A stretch of 36,550 bases of DNA from assembly GCA_028693645.1 (NCBI GenBank), contig JAQUUY010000004.1:1-36550 (forward strand), read 5' to 3'. Both the position numbers and the translations under genes were made by a program. Origin of the DNA: Eubacteriales bacterium. GTDB taxonomy: Bacteria; Bacillota; Clostridia; Peptostreptococcales; Anaerovoracaceae. Of this stretch, positions 20,182 through 30,400 are shown piece by piece; position 1 is the stretch's first letter, and every line of letters begins with the position of its first letter. The notes under the pieces were generated by a model. That model was not told the DNA's origin. It was given only the letters and a program-made list of their open reading frames with translations, and did no database searches.

Positions 20182-21054
20182 ATGAGATACAGCGGCAGCG
20201 TATATCGCCCCCCAAGTGAAGCAAACAGCCTGATTGTACAGGTCACTTTGGGTTGTGCCCATAATCAATGCACTTTTTGCAGTATGTATAAAGACAAACG
20301 CTTTTCAATCAGACCGGTCGAGGAGGTTCTTAAAGATCTTCGCTGGGCAAAAGATCATTACCGCAGTGTAGAAAAAATCTTTCTTGCGGACGGTGATGCT
20401 CTTGTTTTGCCAAACAAGACTTTGGTTCGAATTCTTGATGAAATCAAAACGCTCTTTCCCGAATGCAGTCGTGTCGGCATTTACGGTTCGCCGCAGGATG
20501 TGCTGAGAAAGACCCCCGAGGAACTCAAGGAGCTTTTAGACAAAGGAATCGGCATCATATATATCGGAGCAGAATCCGGAAGCGATAAAGTATTAAAGGA
20601 CATTAAAAAAGGGGCAACGGCGGCAGAACTGATTGAGGCGGTCCAAAAGATTGAAGCCTCAGGGATTAAAGCTTCCGTGACCTTTATTTCCGGCATTGCA
20701 GGGAAAGACGGTTGGAAAGAACACGCGACAGAAACAGGGAAAATGATCAGTAAAATGCAGCCTTCCTATATTGGACTTTTGACTTTGATGATTGATCCTG
20801 CTGCAGAGATTTATCATGATATCAAAGCGGGAAAATTCGAGCTTCTTTCGGCTTATGAAGTGCTGATGGAAACAAAGTTGATGCTCGAAAACATTGATGT
20901 GACAAAGCGTTGTACCTTTCGAAGCAATCACGCTTCTAATTATCTGTCGCTTGCAGGTGATCTGCCGAGGGATAAGGAAAAGATGCTCAAACAGATCCAA
21001 GAAGCGGAGAAAAATTCAAAAATGCTTAAAGACGAAAGGTTTAGGATGCTTTAG
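20182..21054 (+). CDS. Radical SAM protein
   Basis: TLGCAHNQCTFCSMYKDKRF cluster motif, GAESGSDKVLKDIKKG. Confidence 0.87.
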   Translation: MRYSGSVYRPPSEANSLIVQVTLGCAHNQCTFCSMYKDKRFSIRPVEEVLKDLRWAKDHYRSVEKIFLADGDALVLPNKTLVRILDEIKTLFPECSRVGIYGSPQDVLRKTPEELKELLDKGIGIIYIGAESGSDKVLKDIKKGATAAELIEAVQKIEASGIKASVTFISGIAGKDGWKEHATETGKMISKMQPSYIGLLTLMIDPAAEIYHDIKAGKFELLSAYEVLMETKLMLENIDVTKRCTFRSNHASNYLSLAGDLPRDKEKMLKQIQEAEKNSKMLKDERFRML

Positions 21055-21056
21055 TC

Positions 21057-22637
21057 ATGAAAATCTTGCTCACGACCTTGAATGCTCGATACATTCATTC
21101 TAACCTTGCGCTCAAATATCTTTATTCTGTTGCGGCGCTCGTGAGAGATGCCATCGAGATACGCGAGTTTACCATTAATCAGGAGGACGACCTGATCTAT
21201 ACCGAGCTTATGCTTGAGGATAGTGATGTTTTGTGTTTCTCCTGCTATATCTGGAACATTGAGCGCATTTTGTATCTTGCAGATACGGTCAAAAAAGCAA
21301 GACCTGAGACAATCGTTATTCTTGGCGGCCCCGAAGTGTCCCATCGTGCGGAGCAAATTCTCAAGGATCATCCGGCAGTCGATATGATTCTCGCCGGAGA
21401 AGCAGAGGAGACTTTCCCCAAACTTCTTCGCGTTTTGTTTGAACAAGCCGGAGAGAATGAAAAATATGCAACAGAAGAAAACGGCAATATCATAACGGAT
21501 TTTGAGAAAGCCTTAGGTTTTTACGGTATTGACGGCCTTGCGTTTCGTAATGAAGGGGCGGTAATCGTCAATTCGGCGGCGGCGACGGTCGATTTTCTGA
21601 AAGCTCCGTTTCCCTATCAACAACTGCCCTGTGAAGCAGATAAAATTGTGTATTATGAATCTTCAAGAGGTTGCCCTTTTCAATGCACGTATTGTCTGTC
21701 GTCGCTCGAACGCGGGGTCAGAGCCTTGCCAATCGAACGCGTCAAACAAGACATGCGATATTTCCTATATAAAGGGGTCAAACAAGTCAAATTTCTCGAT
21801 CGTACGTTCAATTATGATAAAGAACGAGCGGCAGAGATTTTTCGCTATTTGATTGAAATCGATAATAAGACAATTAACTTCCATTTTGAGATGTGCGGTG
21901 AATTGTTTGACGAAAACTTGCTCGCCCTCGCAGAGAAGGCAAGACCCGGCTTGTTCCAATTTGAAATCGGTGTGCAAAGCACGAATCCCGACACAATTCA
22001 AGCAATCAAGCGGACTGCGGACTTTGGCAAACTTTCCGAAAACATTAAGCGACTTCGTGCGGCCAATAATATCCATCTGCATCTTGATCTGATTGCAGGA
22101 CTCCCGTTTGAGGACATGGCAGGCTTTCAAAACTCTTTTAATCAAGTTTATGCTTTAGAACCACACGCTCTACAAATCGGGTTCCTAAAAATGCTTCCGG
22201 GCACCCCGATTCGAGCCAATGCAGAAGAATACGGCTATGTTTATCGAGAGAAAGCGCCCTATGAAATCATTTCAAACCGATTTCTCAAAGCAAATGAGAT
22301 CCTTCAGATCAAAATGATAGAGACGGTGTTTGAATTGTACTATAACCGTGGAGGCTTTGGGGAAACCCTTGCCTATGCAATAAAAACAGAGGGAAACAGT
22401 GCCTTTGACTTTTTTGAAAGATTCTCCGTTTTTTATTATAAAAAAGGCTTTCAAAATCAACCGCAAAGCAAAGAAAATCTGTATCGCATCTTTGCCAATT
22501 ATGCCGAAGAAAGAGAAAAAGAGCAGCCGGATACTTTTTTAGAGTGGAAGGAACTTCTCTTTCAGGATCTTGTGAAAACCATGAATCCTGATGCCGTGAA
22601 AAAATTTGTAAAAAAAGGCTGGGAGCTTACACTATGA
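21057..22637 (+). CDS. B12-binding-domain radical SAM protein (DUF4080-type C-terminus)
   Basis: N-terminal ...IVILGGPEVSHRAEQIL B12-binding-like fold; SSRGCPFQCTYCLSSLERGVR CX3CX2C; long C-terminal domain. Confidence 0.85.
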   Translation: MKILLTTLNARYIHSNLALKYLYSVAALVRDAIEIREFTINQEDDLIYTELMLEDSDVLCFSCYIWNIERILYLADTVKKARPETIVILGGPEVSHRAEQILKDHPAVDMILAGEAEETFPKLLRVLFEQAGENEKYATEENGNIITDFEKALGFYGIDGLAFRNEGAVIVNSAAATVDFLKAPFPYQQLPCEADKIVYYESSRGCPFQCTYCLSSLERGVRALPIERVKQDMRYFLYKGVKQVKFLDRTFNYDKERAAEIFRYLIEIDNKTINFHFEMCGELFDENLLALAEKARPGLFQFEIGVQSTNPDTIQAIKRTADFGKLSENIKRLRAANNIHLHLDLIAGLPFEDMAGFQNSFNQVYALEPHALQIGFLKMLPGTPIRANAEEYGYVYREKAPYEIISNRFLKANEILQIKMIETVFELYYNRGGFGETLAYAIKTEGNSAFDFFERFSVFYYKKGFQNQPQSKENLYRIFANYAEEREKEQPDTFLEWKELLFQDLVKTMNPDAVKKFVKKGWELTL

Positions 22638-23665
22638 AATCCTTCGAAAAAGACCGAGTTGCCGGCTACTTAAAAAAATACCTGAGGAATTTTGTCTTTG
22701 ATGAGTTTTCCGCTTCCTATATTGAACGCCTTGGAGGCGCGGACTTTCTAAAGGGCGTTATGATTCCCCTCAGTCAAGAAGACTATGAAGCCTTTTGCGG
22801 CGGAGCGGGGCTTGCCCCCGAACGCATCGCTGAAAATATGAGCTATGTTATGGGCGGCGATCCAACGTTTAACTATGTACCGCAATATATTACGTATTTA
22901 AATCAGTTCATTAGTGAAAAAGCCATTGAAGGGATATTGGCAAAAGGCAGAGAACTCGTTGAACGCGAACGCTTTGAAGAGGCGGCAATCTGCTTCCGAA
23001 GCGTCCTCTTACTGAAATCAGACGAGAAAGAAGCGATGTATGCTTATGCGAGGGTTTGCAGAGAGCTATATCTTACAAGCGACGATCCGGAGTATGTTGG
23101 CAGATTCAAAGCAGAATCGATCGAATACTTTGAGCTTCTCACACAATTATATCCCCGTGATCCGGAAGCCTATTATTATTTAGGCTATGGCTACTTGAAT
23201 CTCGGACTTTATTTGAAAACGGATCTTGTCTGGCAAGAATATCTGAAATTGAGTAAGGATGACGAAGATAAAAAAGAGATCCAAGAAAGACGAGAACAGC
23301 TCAAACAACCCATTGAAATCGAAACCGGCATCAACGCGGTACTTTCTTCGCGATTCGAGGAAGCAATAAAGATCCTTGAGCCGTATGCCAATCCGGAATC
23401 GAGATTTAAAGACTGGTGGCCACTCTCCTACTATTTGGGAGTTTCCTATTCGAGAAAAGGGGAGAACAAGCTTGCTCTTGCACAGCTGTTTAAGGTGCTT
23501 AGCCTAAACCCTTCTCACGTCGAGACCATGATAGAGCTTGCTAATCTATATGCTCTCGAAGACGACAAAGAAAATGAAATGAAGTACAGAAAAAAAGCCG
23601 AAATCATTCTCGCCAACTTAAAAGATGACGAGACGGCAGTTCAAGAAAAAGGGGAACAAAAATGA
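22634..23665 (+). CDS. TPR-repeat protein of unknown function
   Basis: Repeated 34-residue-like helical units (YYYLGYGYLNLGLY..., YYLGVSYSRKGENKLALAQLFKVLSLNPSH). Confidence 0.75.
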   Translation: MKSFEKDRVAGYLKKYLRNFVFDEFSASYIERLGGADFLKGVMIPLSQEDYEAFCGGAGLAPERIAENMSYVMGGDPTFNYVPQYITYLNQFISEKAIEGILAKGRELVERERFEEAAICFRSVLLLKSDEKEAMYAYARVCRELYLTSDDPEYVGRFKAESIEYFELLTQLYPRDPEAYYYLGYGYLNLGLYLKTDLVWQEYLKLSKDDEDKKEIQERREQLKQPIEIETGINAVLSSRFEEAIKILEPYANPESRFKDWWPLSYYLGVSYSRKGENKLALAQLFKVLSLNPSHVETMIELANLYALEDDKENEMKYRKKAEIILANLKDDETAVQEKGEQK

Positions 23666-25437
23666 AACAATTAATGACCGGAAATGAGGCCATTGCCAGA
23701 GGCGCGTATGAAGCCGGACTGCTTTTTGCGTCAGGCTACCCTGGAACGCCAAGCACAGAAATCCTTGAGAATCTTGTGCAATACAAAGACAGCTTGTACT
23801 GTGAATGGGCACCAAATGAAAAAGTAGCATTGGAAGCAGCCCTTGGAGCTTCGATTGCAGGAGTCAGAAGTATTTCCACTATGAAACACGTCGGAGTCAA
23901 TGTTGCAGCGGATCCGCTTTTTACAGCCGTTTATACCGGAATCAACGCCGGATGTGTTCTCGTCTCGGCTGATGATCCGGGTATGCACAGTTCACAAAAT
24001 GAACAGGACAATCGCCATTACGCGACGGCATCGAGAATCTTGATGTTGGAGCCGACAAACAGCCAAGAAGCAAAGGAGTATACGAAGCTTGCCTTTGAAC
24101 TCTCTGAGAAATTCGACACGCCTGTCATGCTTCGCGTGACAACAAGAATTTGCCACAGCAAGAGCATTGTAGAGTTTTCCGAGCGAAGTGAAAAAGCTCC
24201 AATTAAGTACGAAAAAAATATAAAAAAGTACGTGGCAACTCCCGCAAACGGAAAAATCATGCGTCAAAATCTCGAAAAGCGGATTGCTGCTATGGAAACT
24301 TATTCGAACACTTCGGGTATTAACGAAACAGAATATAACGGAAGTGAAATTGGTGTCATCAGCGCCGGTGTTGCTTATCAGTATGCGAGAGATGTCTTTG
24401 GACCGGACGCTTCCTACTTGAAAGTCGGGATGTCATTCCCGATGCCGATGGCATTGATTCGAGAATTTGCATCCAAGGTCAAAAAACTATACGTGATTGA
24501 GGAAATGGATCCGTACATGGAAAACGCCCTCCGTATCGCAGGAATCGAGTGCATCGGGAAAGAAGTGATTCCTAAAATGGATGAACTCAATCCGGATATC
24601 ATTCGGGAGGCAGTCTTTGGGATAAAAAATGAGATGATGGAATCCCAAAAAGAGGCAGTGGTTCGCCCTCCGACTCTTTGTGCAGGTTGCCCTCACAGAG
24701 CCTTCTTCCATTTGATTAGCAAAAAGAAAAATGTCATGATTACCGGAGATATCGGTTGCTATACGCTCGGATCGGCGCCGCCGCTTTCGGCCATGGATAC
24801 TTGTATCTGCATGGGTGCAAGCATCAGTGCTGCTCACGGAGCGGCAAAAGCCTTTGAAATTGCAAAAGACGACACCAAGGTAGTTGCCGTCATCGGAGAT
24901 TCGACGTTTTTCCATTCCGGCGTGACAAGCTTGATGAATGTTATCTACAATAAGAGTGATTGCATGACAGTCATTTTAGACAATCGAATCACCGGTATGA
25001 CAGGGCATCAAGAAAACCCAGGCTCTGATTATACGCTGATGGGCGAGCCGGCAACGGCTGTGGATATTCCTCTGCTATGCAAATCGCTTGGCTTCAAAGA
25101 GGAGAACGTTTATACCTTCAACCCCATGGATCTCGCGGAATCCCAAAAAGTGATTGACGAAGCCATGGCAAAGAAGGAAGCGACCGTCATCATCGGACGT
25201 TGGCCTTGTGCACTCAAAAAATTCACGGAAGAAGACAAGAAAGAATTTGATCTGCGACCGAAAAAATGTGTGATTGATGTGTCAAAGTGCAAGAAATGTG
25301 GGATTTGCGTTAAAACCGGCTGCCCCGCAATTCGTAATGCGGAGGAAGTTTCCATTACTCCTGCAGCATGCACCGGTTGTGGCTTGTGCAAACAGGTTTG
25401 CCCCTTTGATGCGATTACACAGGAGGATGTAAAATGA
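23662..25437 (+). CDS. iorA: Indolepyruvate ferredoxin oxidoreductase alpha subunit
   Basis: GNEAIARGAYEAG...GYPGTPSTEI, TPP-binding GDSTFFHSG, C-terminal ferredoxin CKKCGICVKTGCPAI...CTGCGLCKQVCPFDAI. Confidence 0.95.
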   Translation: MKQLMTGNEAIARGAYEAGLLFASGYPGTPSTEILENLVQYKDSLYCEWAPNEKVALEAALGASIAGVRSISTMKHVGVNVAADPLFTAVYTGINAGCVLVSADDPGMHSSQNEQDNRHYATASRILMLEPTNSQEAKEYTKLAFELSEKFDTPVMLRVTTRICHSKSIVEFSERSEKAPIKYEKNIKKYVATPANGKIMRQNLEKRIAAMETYSNTSGINETEYNGSEIGVISAGVAYQYARDVFGPDASYLKVGMSFPMPMALIREFASKVKKLYVIEEMDPYMENALRIAGIECIGKEVIPKMDELNPDIIREAVFGIKNEMMESQKEAVVRPPTLCAGCPHRAFFHLISKKKNVMITGDIGCYTLGSAPPLSAMDTCICMGASISAAHGAAKAFEIAKDDTKVVAVIGDSTFFHSGVTSLMNVIYNKSDCMTVILDNRITGMTGHQENPGSDYTLMGEPATAVDIPLLCKSLGFKEENVYTFNPMDLAESQKVIDEAMAKKEATVIIGRWPCALKKFTEEDKKEFDLRPKKCVIDVSKCKKCGICVKTGCPAIRNAEEVSITPAACTGCGLCKQVCPFDAITQEDVK

Positions 25438-26009
25438 GTGATGTAAAAAATATATTATTGGTGGGTGTCGGTGGGCAGGGAACGATTCTTGCGAGCGAAA
25501 TCCTCTCAACGGGGCTGATGGAAGCGGGATATGACGTCAAAATGTCTGAAATCCATGGAATGTCACAAAGAGGCGGCAACGTGAGCACACAGATCCGCTT
25601 CGGTAAAAAAGTAAATGCGCCAATCATCGGAAAAGGAGAGGCAGATCTTGTTGTCGCTTTTGAAAAAATGGAAGCGCTCAGATGGATTGAATACGTAAAA
25701 AAAGACGGGAAAATGGTCATCAATGACTACGAAATCCCGTCTGCCCCCATCCAGATGGGGCTTGTTCCTTATCCTGACGGCATTTTGGAAGAGTTGGCCG
25801 GCAAGCTTAAGACTTATGTATTTAAAGCGTCTGAAATCGCCGAAAAACTCGGGAACTCCAAGACGATGAACATCGTATTGTTGGGAGCTCTTGTGAAGGC
25901 GATGGATTTACCGGATATCAACTGGGAAGAAATTCTTCGAAAGAAAGTGAAACCGGCCTTTGTGGATATCAACATTGAGGCGTTTAGACTCGGTCAGGCT
26001 CAGGTGTAA
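25434..26009 (+). CDS. iorB: Indolepyruvate ferredoxin oxidoreductase beta subunit
   Basis: VGVGGQGTILASEIL, SEIHGMSQRGGNVSTQIRFG; ATGA-coupled to iorA. Confidence 0.94.
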   Translation: MSDVKNILLVGVGGQGTILASEILSTGLMEAGYDVKMSEIHGMSQRGGNVSTQIRFGKKVNAPIIGKGEADLVVAFEKMEALRWIEYVKKDGKMVINDYEIPSAPIQMGLVPYPDGILEELAGKLKTYVFKASEIAEKLGNSKTMNIVLLGALVKAMDLPDINWEEILRKKVKPAFVDINIEAFRLGQAQV

Positions 26010-26562
26010 AATATTCGTCGACCATTTGCTCCGCGATGCGCTGCAGATGACCGGCAAAAAAAGTGATACAAAGCAGATAAGGGAACAGATCTTCGGGTGT
26101 GTTCTCTTTTTCTTTATGCTCAGCCAGCTTAATTTTTTCGAAAAACTCCGACAGATAGTTAGTTAAGGTTTCACTTTCATGCGACTTAAAGGCAAGTGCT
26201 CTCTCGTAGGAATCACTCAACGCCTGGCTGTCAAAGGTCGGATCTGAGTAGAGCCGATCGAACACGGTCTTGATGTCTTGGATCGAAAGGCTGTTTTTCA
26301 TCGCAAAAATGATGAGCATTTGCAGAATATGTTCTTTTGAATAGCGCTTGCCCTTCACCGGTTTGATCAAACCAGCTTTTCGATAGTTATGTATCATTGT
26401 GTTGGTAAGGATCTTATCGCTTTCGCGACGCTTATTTGGCGAATATTTGCCTTCCAAAAGGCTGATGATTTGGTCGAGGTACAAATCGATTGCCGGAAGA
26501 TCAGAAGCATGGATATCATCATCATCTAAAACCTCAAATAAGAGGTCTTTTAATTCTTTCAT
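25984..26562 (-). CDS. DUF1836 family (putative MerR-like HTH) protein
   Basis: ILTNTMIHNYRKAGLIKPVKGKRYSKEHILQMLIIFAMKNSLSIQDIKTV; ATG at 26562 preceded by GGAGAAA. Confidence 0.82.
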   Translation of the reverse strand: MKELKDLLFEVLDDDDIHASDLPAIDLYLDQIISLLEGKYSPNKRRESDKILTNTMIHNYRKAGLIKPVKGKRYSKEHILQMLIIFAMKNSLSIQDIKTVFDRLYSDPTFDSQALSDSYERALAFKSHESETLTNYLSEFFEKIKLAEHKEKENTPEDLFPYLLCITFFAGHLQRIAEQMVDEYFTPEPDRV

Positions 26563-26635
26563 CGTTTTTCTCCTTTTTGCTAAGCATGAGCTTGCTCCAT
26601 TATATAAAAAAAATAAAAAATGCACAAGCAAGCTA

Positions 26636-26663
26636 TTGCGATACAATCATAAAGTGATATAAT
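26636..26663 (+). promoter_or_regulatory. Sigma-A-like promoter for the HlyIII gene
   Basis: TTGCGA - 16 nt - TATAAT. Confidence 0.6.
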
Positions 26664-26715
26664 AACCTTGTAATACGGTATTGATAACTACATTGCATTT
26701 TAAAAGGAGAGAGCC

Positions 26716-27366
26716 ATGCCGATTTATTTCCGACAAGCCCGTGAACCGATGAACAGCTTCACTCATTTTATCGGTGCCTGTTTTGGGGCGATTGCAACGA
26801 TTGTGTTTCCGCTTGTTTGGTGGGCACAGGGTGGGACAAAGCTACACACATTGATTGGTTCCATGATTTTCGGAATCTCATTGATTGCACTGTATACGGC
26901 AAGTTCCATTTATCATTATGTCAAAGCGGCTCCTCCGGTCATAAAAAAACTCAGAAAACTGGATCATGGAATGATTTTTGTCCTGATTGCAGGTACGTAT
27001 ACGCCGATTTGCCTCGGATTCATGAGTTTTCGGGATGCGGCACTTTTCCTCGGAATTATTTGGTCGGTCGCATTGGTCGGGAACTTAATTAAGATATTTT
27101 GGATGTCTGCGCCTCGCTGGCTCTCCACCGCATTATATTTGATTATGGGCTGGGCGATTGTCTTTGATTTAAAAGCATTCGTTGAGATACCGGCAGCCTG
27201 CCTTGCCTTGATTGCCTGCGGAGGGATTTCCTATTCTGTCGGAGCGGTGTTCTATGTATTGAAAAAACCGAATTTTTCTTTGTTTGGTTTTCATGAACTC
27301 TTCCACTTACTTGTAATCCTTGGTTCAGCATTTCACTTTGCCGCCGTCTTACTTTTTGTTCTTTGA
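26716..27366 (+). CDS. Hemolysin III / PAQR family membrane protein
   Basis: REPMNSFTHFIGA, SSIYHYV, LDHGMIFVLIAGTYTPICL, FHELFHLLVILGSAFHF. Confidence 0.92.
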   Translation: MPIYFRQAREPMNSFTHFIGACFGAIATIVFPLVWWAQGGTKLHTLIGSMIFGISLIALYTASSIYHYVKAAPPVIKKLRKLDHGMIFVLIAGTYTPICLGFMSFRDAALFLGIIWSVALVGNLIKIFWMSAPRWLSTALYLIMGWAIVFDLKAFVEIPAACLALIACGGISYSVGAVFYVLKKPNFSLFGFHELFHLLVILGSAFHFAAVLLFVL

Positions 27367-27390
27367 TTGCAGGATGATTCTATAAAAAAT

Positions 27391-27425
27391 AACAGCCGCA
27401 ACAGTTTGATCTTGTTGCGGCTGTT
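27391..27425. terminator. Bidirectional intrinsic terminator between convergent genes
   Basis: AACAGCCGCAACA-gtttgatct-TGTTGCGGCTGTT; T-rich on the - strand (TATTTTTTAT), weaker on +. Confidence 0.85.
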
Positions 27426-27466
27426 TTGTTGTGCTGCTTTTTTCGAGTTTCTAAAGGCGCCCGCTT

Positions 27467-30400
27467 TTAGTTTACGACACGGTATAAGATAACGGCCATC
27501 TCTGCACGGCTGACGGTACTCTTTGGATTGATTTTAGAGGCCGTGCCGTTGATGATTCCGGCTTTTACAAGTGTAGAAACCGAATTGTACGCATAACTTG
27601 AAATGTTGCTGGAATCTTTATAGGCCGCGAGATTGCTTGCAGTACCGGAGGGCAAGACCGTTCCTGTTGCAGTCAAGGCACGATTTACGAGAACCATCGC
27701 ATCTTGTCTTGTCAAGGTTGCTTCCGGTTTGAATTTGCCGTCCGTTCCTTCTGCGATTCCCAAGGCTTTTGCAGCGGCGATTGCTTCATAATAGTAGCTG
27801 CTTTTTGATACGTCCGAGAAATTCGTGCTTGCACTTGTTGATTTGAAACCTAAGGCGCGATAGAGCATCAGGATGAAGTCACCGCGTTTGATTTTGGAAG
27901 CAGGATTGAATTTCTTGGCCCCTGTACCCGCTACATAGCCGGCCTTGTAAAGGGAATCGATATAGGTTGCGGCCCATGAGTAATTCGAATCGACATCACT
28001 GAAATACGCTGATGTGGCAACCGGCGTCACCGGAACAACGGCGGTGCCTTTGACGGTGACATTGATTTTCCCGGTGAAGCTTTCGCCATCTTCATCATAA
28101 CCCGTATACGCAATCGCAAATGTTCCCGTGTAGTCCTTTGCAGGGACCAAGGTGATGCTCGAAATCCTCGGCGAGGAATAGGCATAGTATTTCGTTGAAG
28201 AGGCTACTTTTGTTGTATAACTGTTGGCAGAGGTATAGTCAGTGTAAAAAACTCCGTAAGAAGAGGAGGGCAGCGTAAACTTAATATAATCAAGATCGTC
28301 ACCAACTGCTTTCTGACAAGCCGTTTTAAAATCACTTACGATCAATTGGAAATTAGTGTTTTGTTTTGTTGTGTAGTTGATATCGCTCGCGGTAGTAGAA
28401 CCGGAACCTACCGTTATTTTTACGGTTCCGTTTTGTTTCGTTCCCGCGTCACTGTATGCGGTATAGTCAATCGTGACCGTTCCGGAATAATTTGATTTCG
28501 GAACAAAGGTTACTTTCTTTAAGTAATCCGAACTGGAGTAATAGTATTTTGTTGAGGCGCTGACCTCGGTTTGTTTGCTGTTTGAGGTGTCGTAATTATA
28601 ATAAAGAATGCCCTGAGAAGATGAGGGAAGGGAAAATTTAACATAGTTAAGCTTTTCCTTCGTTTGATTCTTACAAATATCATAGAAATCATCATCATCA
28701 AATGTGACGGCTTTATTGAGATCTGTTTTATAAGTGATGGTGGTAGAAGTCGTGCTTCCTGTTCCAACTACCATTTTGATTTTTCCTGTGAAAGAACCAC
28801 TGGCACCGCGGCCGGAATATGTGATATAAAAAGTTCCTTCATAGCCCGATGCCGGTACGAAAGTCACATCCGAAATCGATGGATTATCATCATAATAGTA
28901 TTTTGTTGAAGCGTCAATTTTTGCCTGAGAAGAAGCGGAGTAATTTTCGTAGAGTCTTCCCTCGGATGTCGAAGGAAGTGTAAATTTGACATAACTCAGA
29001 GTACCTTTTGAACCGGCTTTGCTGACTTTGTTGAAATCATATTCGTCAAACTTTACTTCTTGATTTTCTTTTGTACTGTAATTGATGGTACTCACATCAT
29101 TAGTATCCGAAACAGTGATTGTAACGACGCCGCTGTATGTTTTGTTCGTTGCATCCAAAGCAGTATAAGAAAGATTGAAACTGCCGCTGTAATCATCTGC
29201 AGGGACAAATGTGACACTGCTGATGGAGGGTGAAGTATTGTAATAATATGCGGTAGAGGCTTTTACTAAACTTCCGTAATTTGAAGAAGAAGTATAGTTA
29301 TAATAGAGCGTTCCGTAGCTCGACTTGGGAAGGCTGAATTGTACATACTGTAAAGCTGTTTTTGTATAGTTTACGCAGACAGTATAGAAGTCTGAGGTGT
29401 TAAAGGTTTTTGCCTCGTTTTCATTTGTTTTGTAACTAATGACCCCTACTGTCGCATCGGGAACGTCGTTAACCGTGAATGTGATGCTCGACGTATAAGC
29501 ATTGTCGTTTCCGGATACAGCCGCGGTATAGCCTAATGAAAAACTGCCGTAATAGTCTTTATAGGGTGTAAAAGTGATACTTGTCGCAGGATAAGCGACG
29601 CCAGCCGCTACTAAGGTCGAACCTGAATAAAGGTTTCCTTGAGAAGTCGGATGTGGAAGCGAAGAAAACTTCACCGTCGTGATATCCTTTCCTGTAACCT
29701 TAAGGGATATCGCGTTAAATTCAGCAAAGCTAATGGCGCGTGAAACGTCTTCTTGTGTTGTGACCTTTAAGACGGTCGGTGAGGCGGGAGATACGGTGAT
29801 ATTCAGTGTAACCTCGTCGCCGACGCCGTCGTTGTCGCGGTCAATAAGCTTATTGCTCGCGTCATAAGCAGTCACCTTGTAGGGCCAAGTGTCTGGCGAA
29901 GAAACAGTGGGAATAAAACAGAGGTTTTGGCTACTGCTACTGGTAATTTTTGTTGTGGAGGTAAGATCGGCGCCATTTAGTTTCAAACTGCCAAAGCTTG
30001 GATCTGCTCCGGAAATGGAAATAGAACCGATGGCCGGTCCATCATTTACAGTATACATTGCCGAAAAATCTGAAAAACTAATAGGGATGGAGTCGAAGCC
30101 GACACCACTTTTTGTTACTGTTCCACCGAAAGTAGGCTCAACACGAGCCGCTTTTTGAACGATTAGAGTATAATTTGTACTATAGCTTGGAGGATTTGAA
30201 GAAATCGCGGGGTCCGCGGAGTTAACATCTGCGATGTACTGATAACTCACGTTCATCGTGATTGACCCGCCGCTTGAAGATATTGTCGAGCCTCCCGGCG
30301 GAAAGCTTATAATAACAGAAGTATAGGTCGAAGTGTCGAAGGCTCGGTTAAGTCCCGAGTCAAAATCAATAGTCGTAGCATACGAATAAGGAATTGTGAA

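Noticed and set aside
19570-20268. 232-aa - strand ORF
   Set aside because: Antisense to argS; no motif or convincing SD.
27391-27425. Hairpin considered as a small RNA or mobile-element end
   Set aside because: Position between convergent genes and adjacent T tract fit an ordinary bidirectional terminator.
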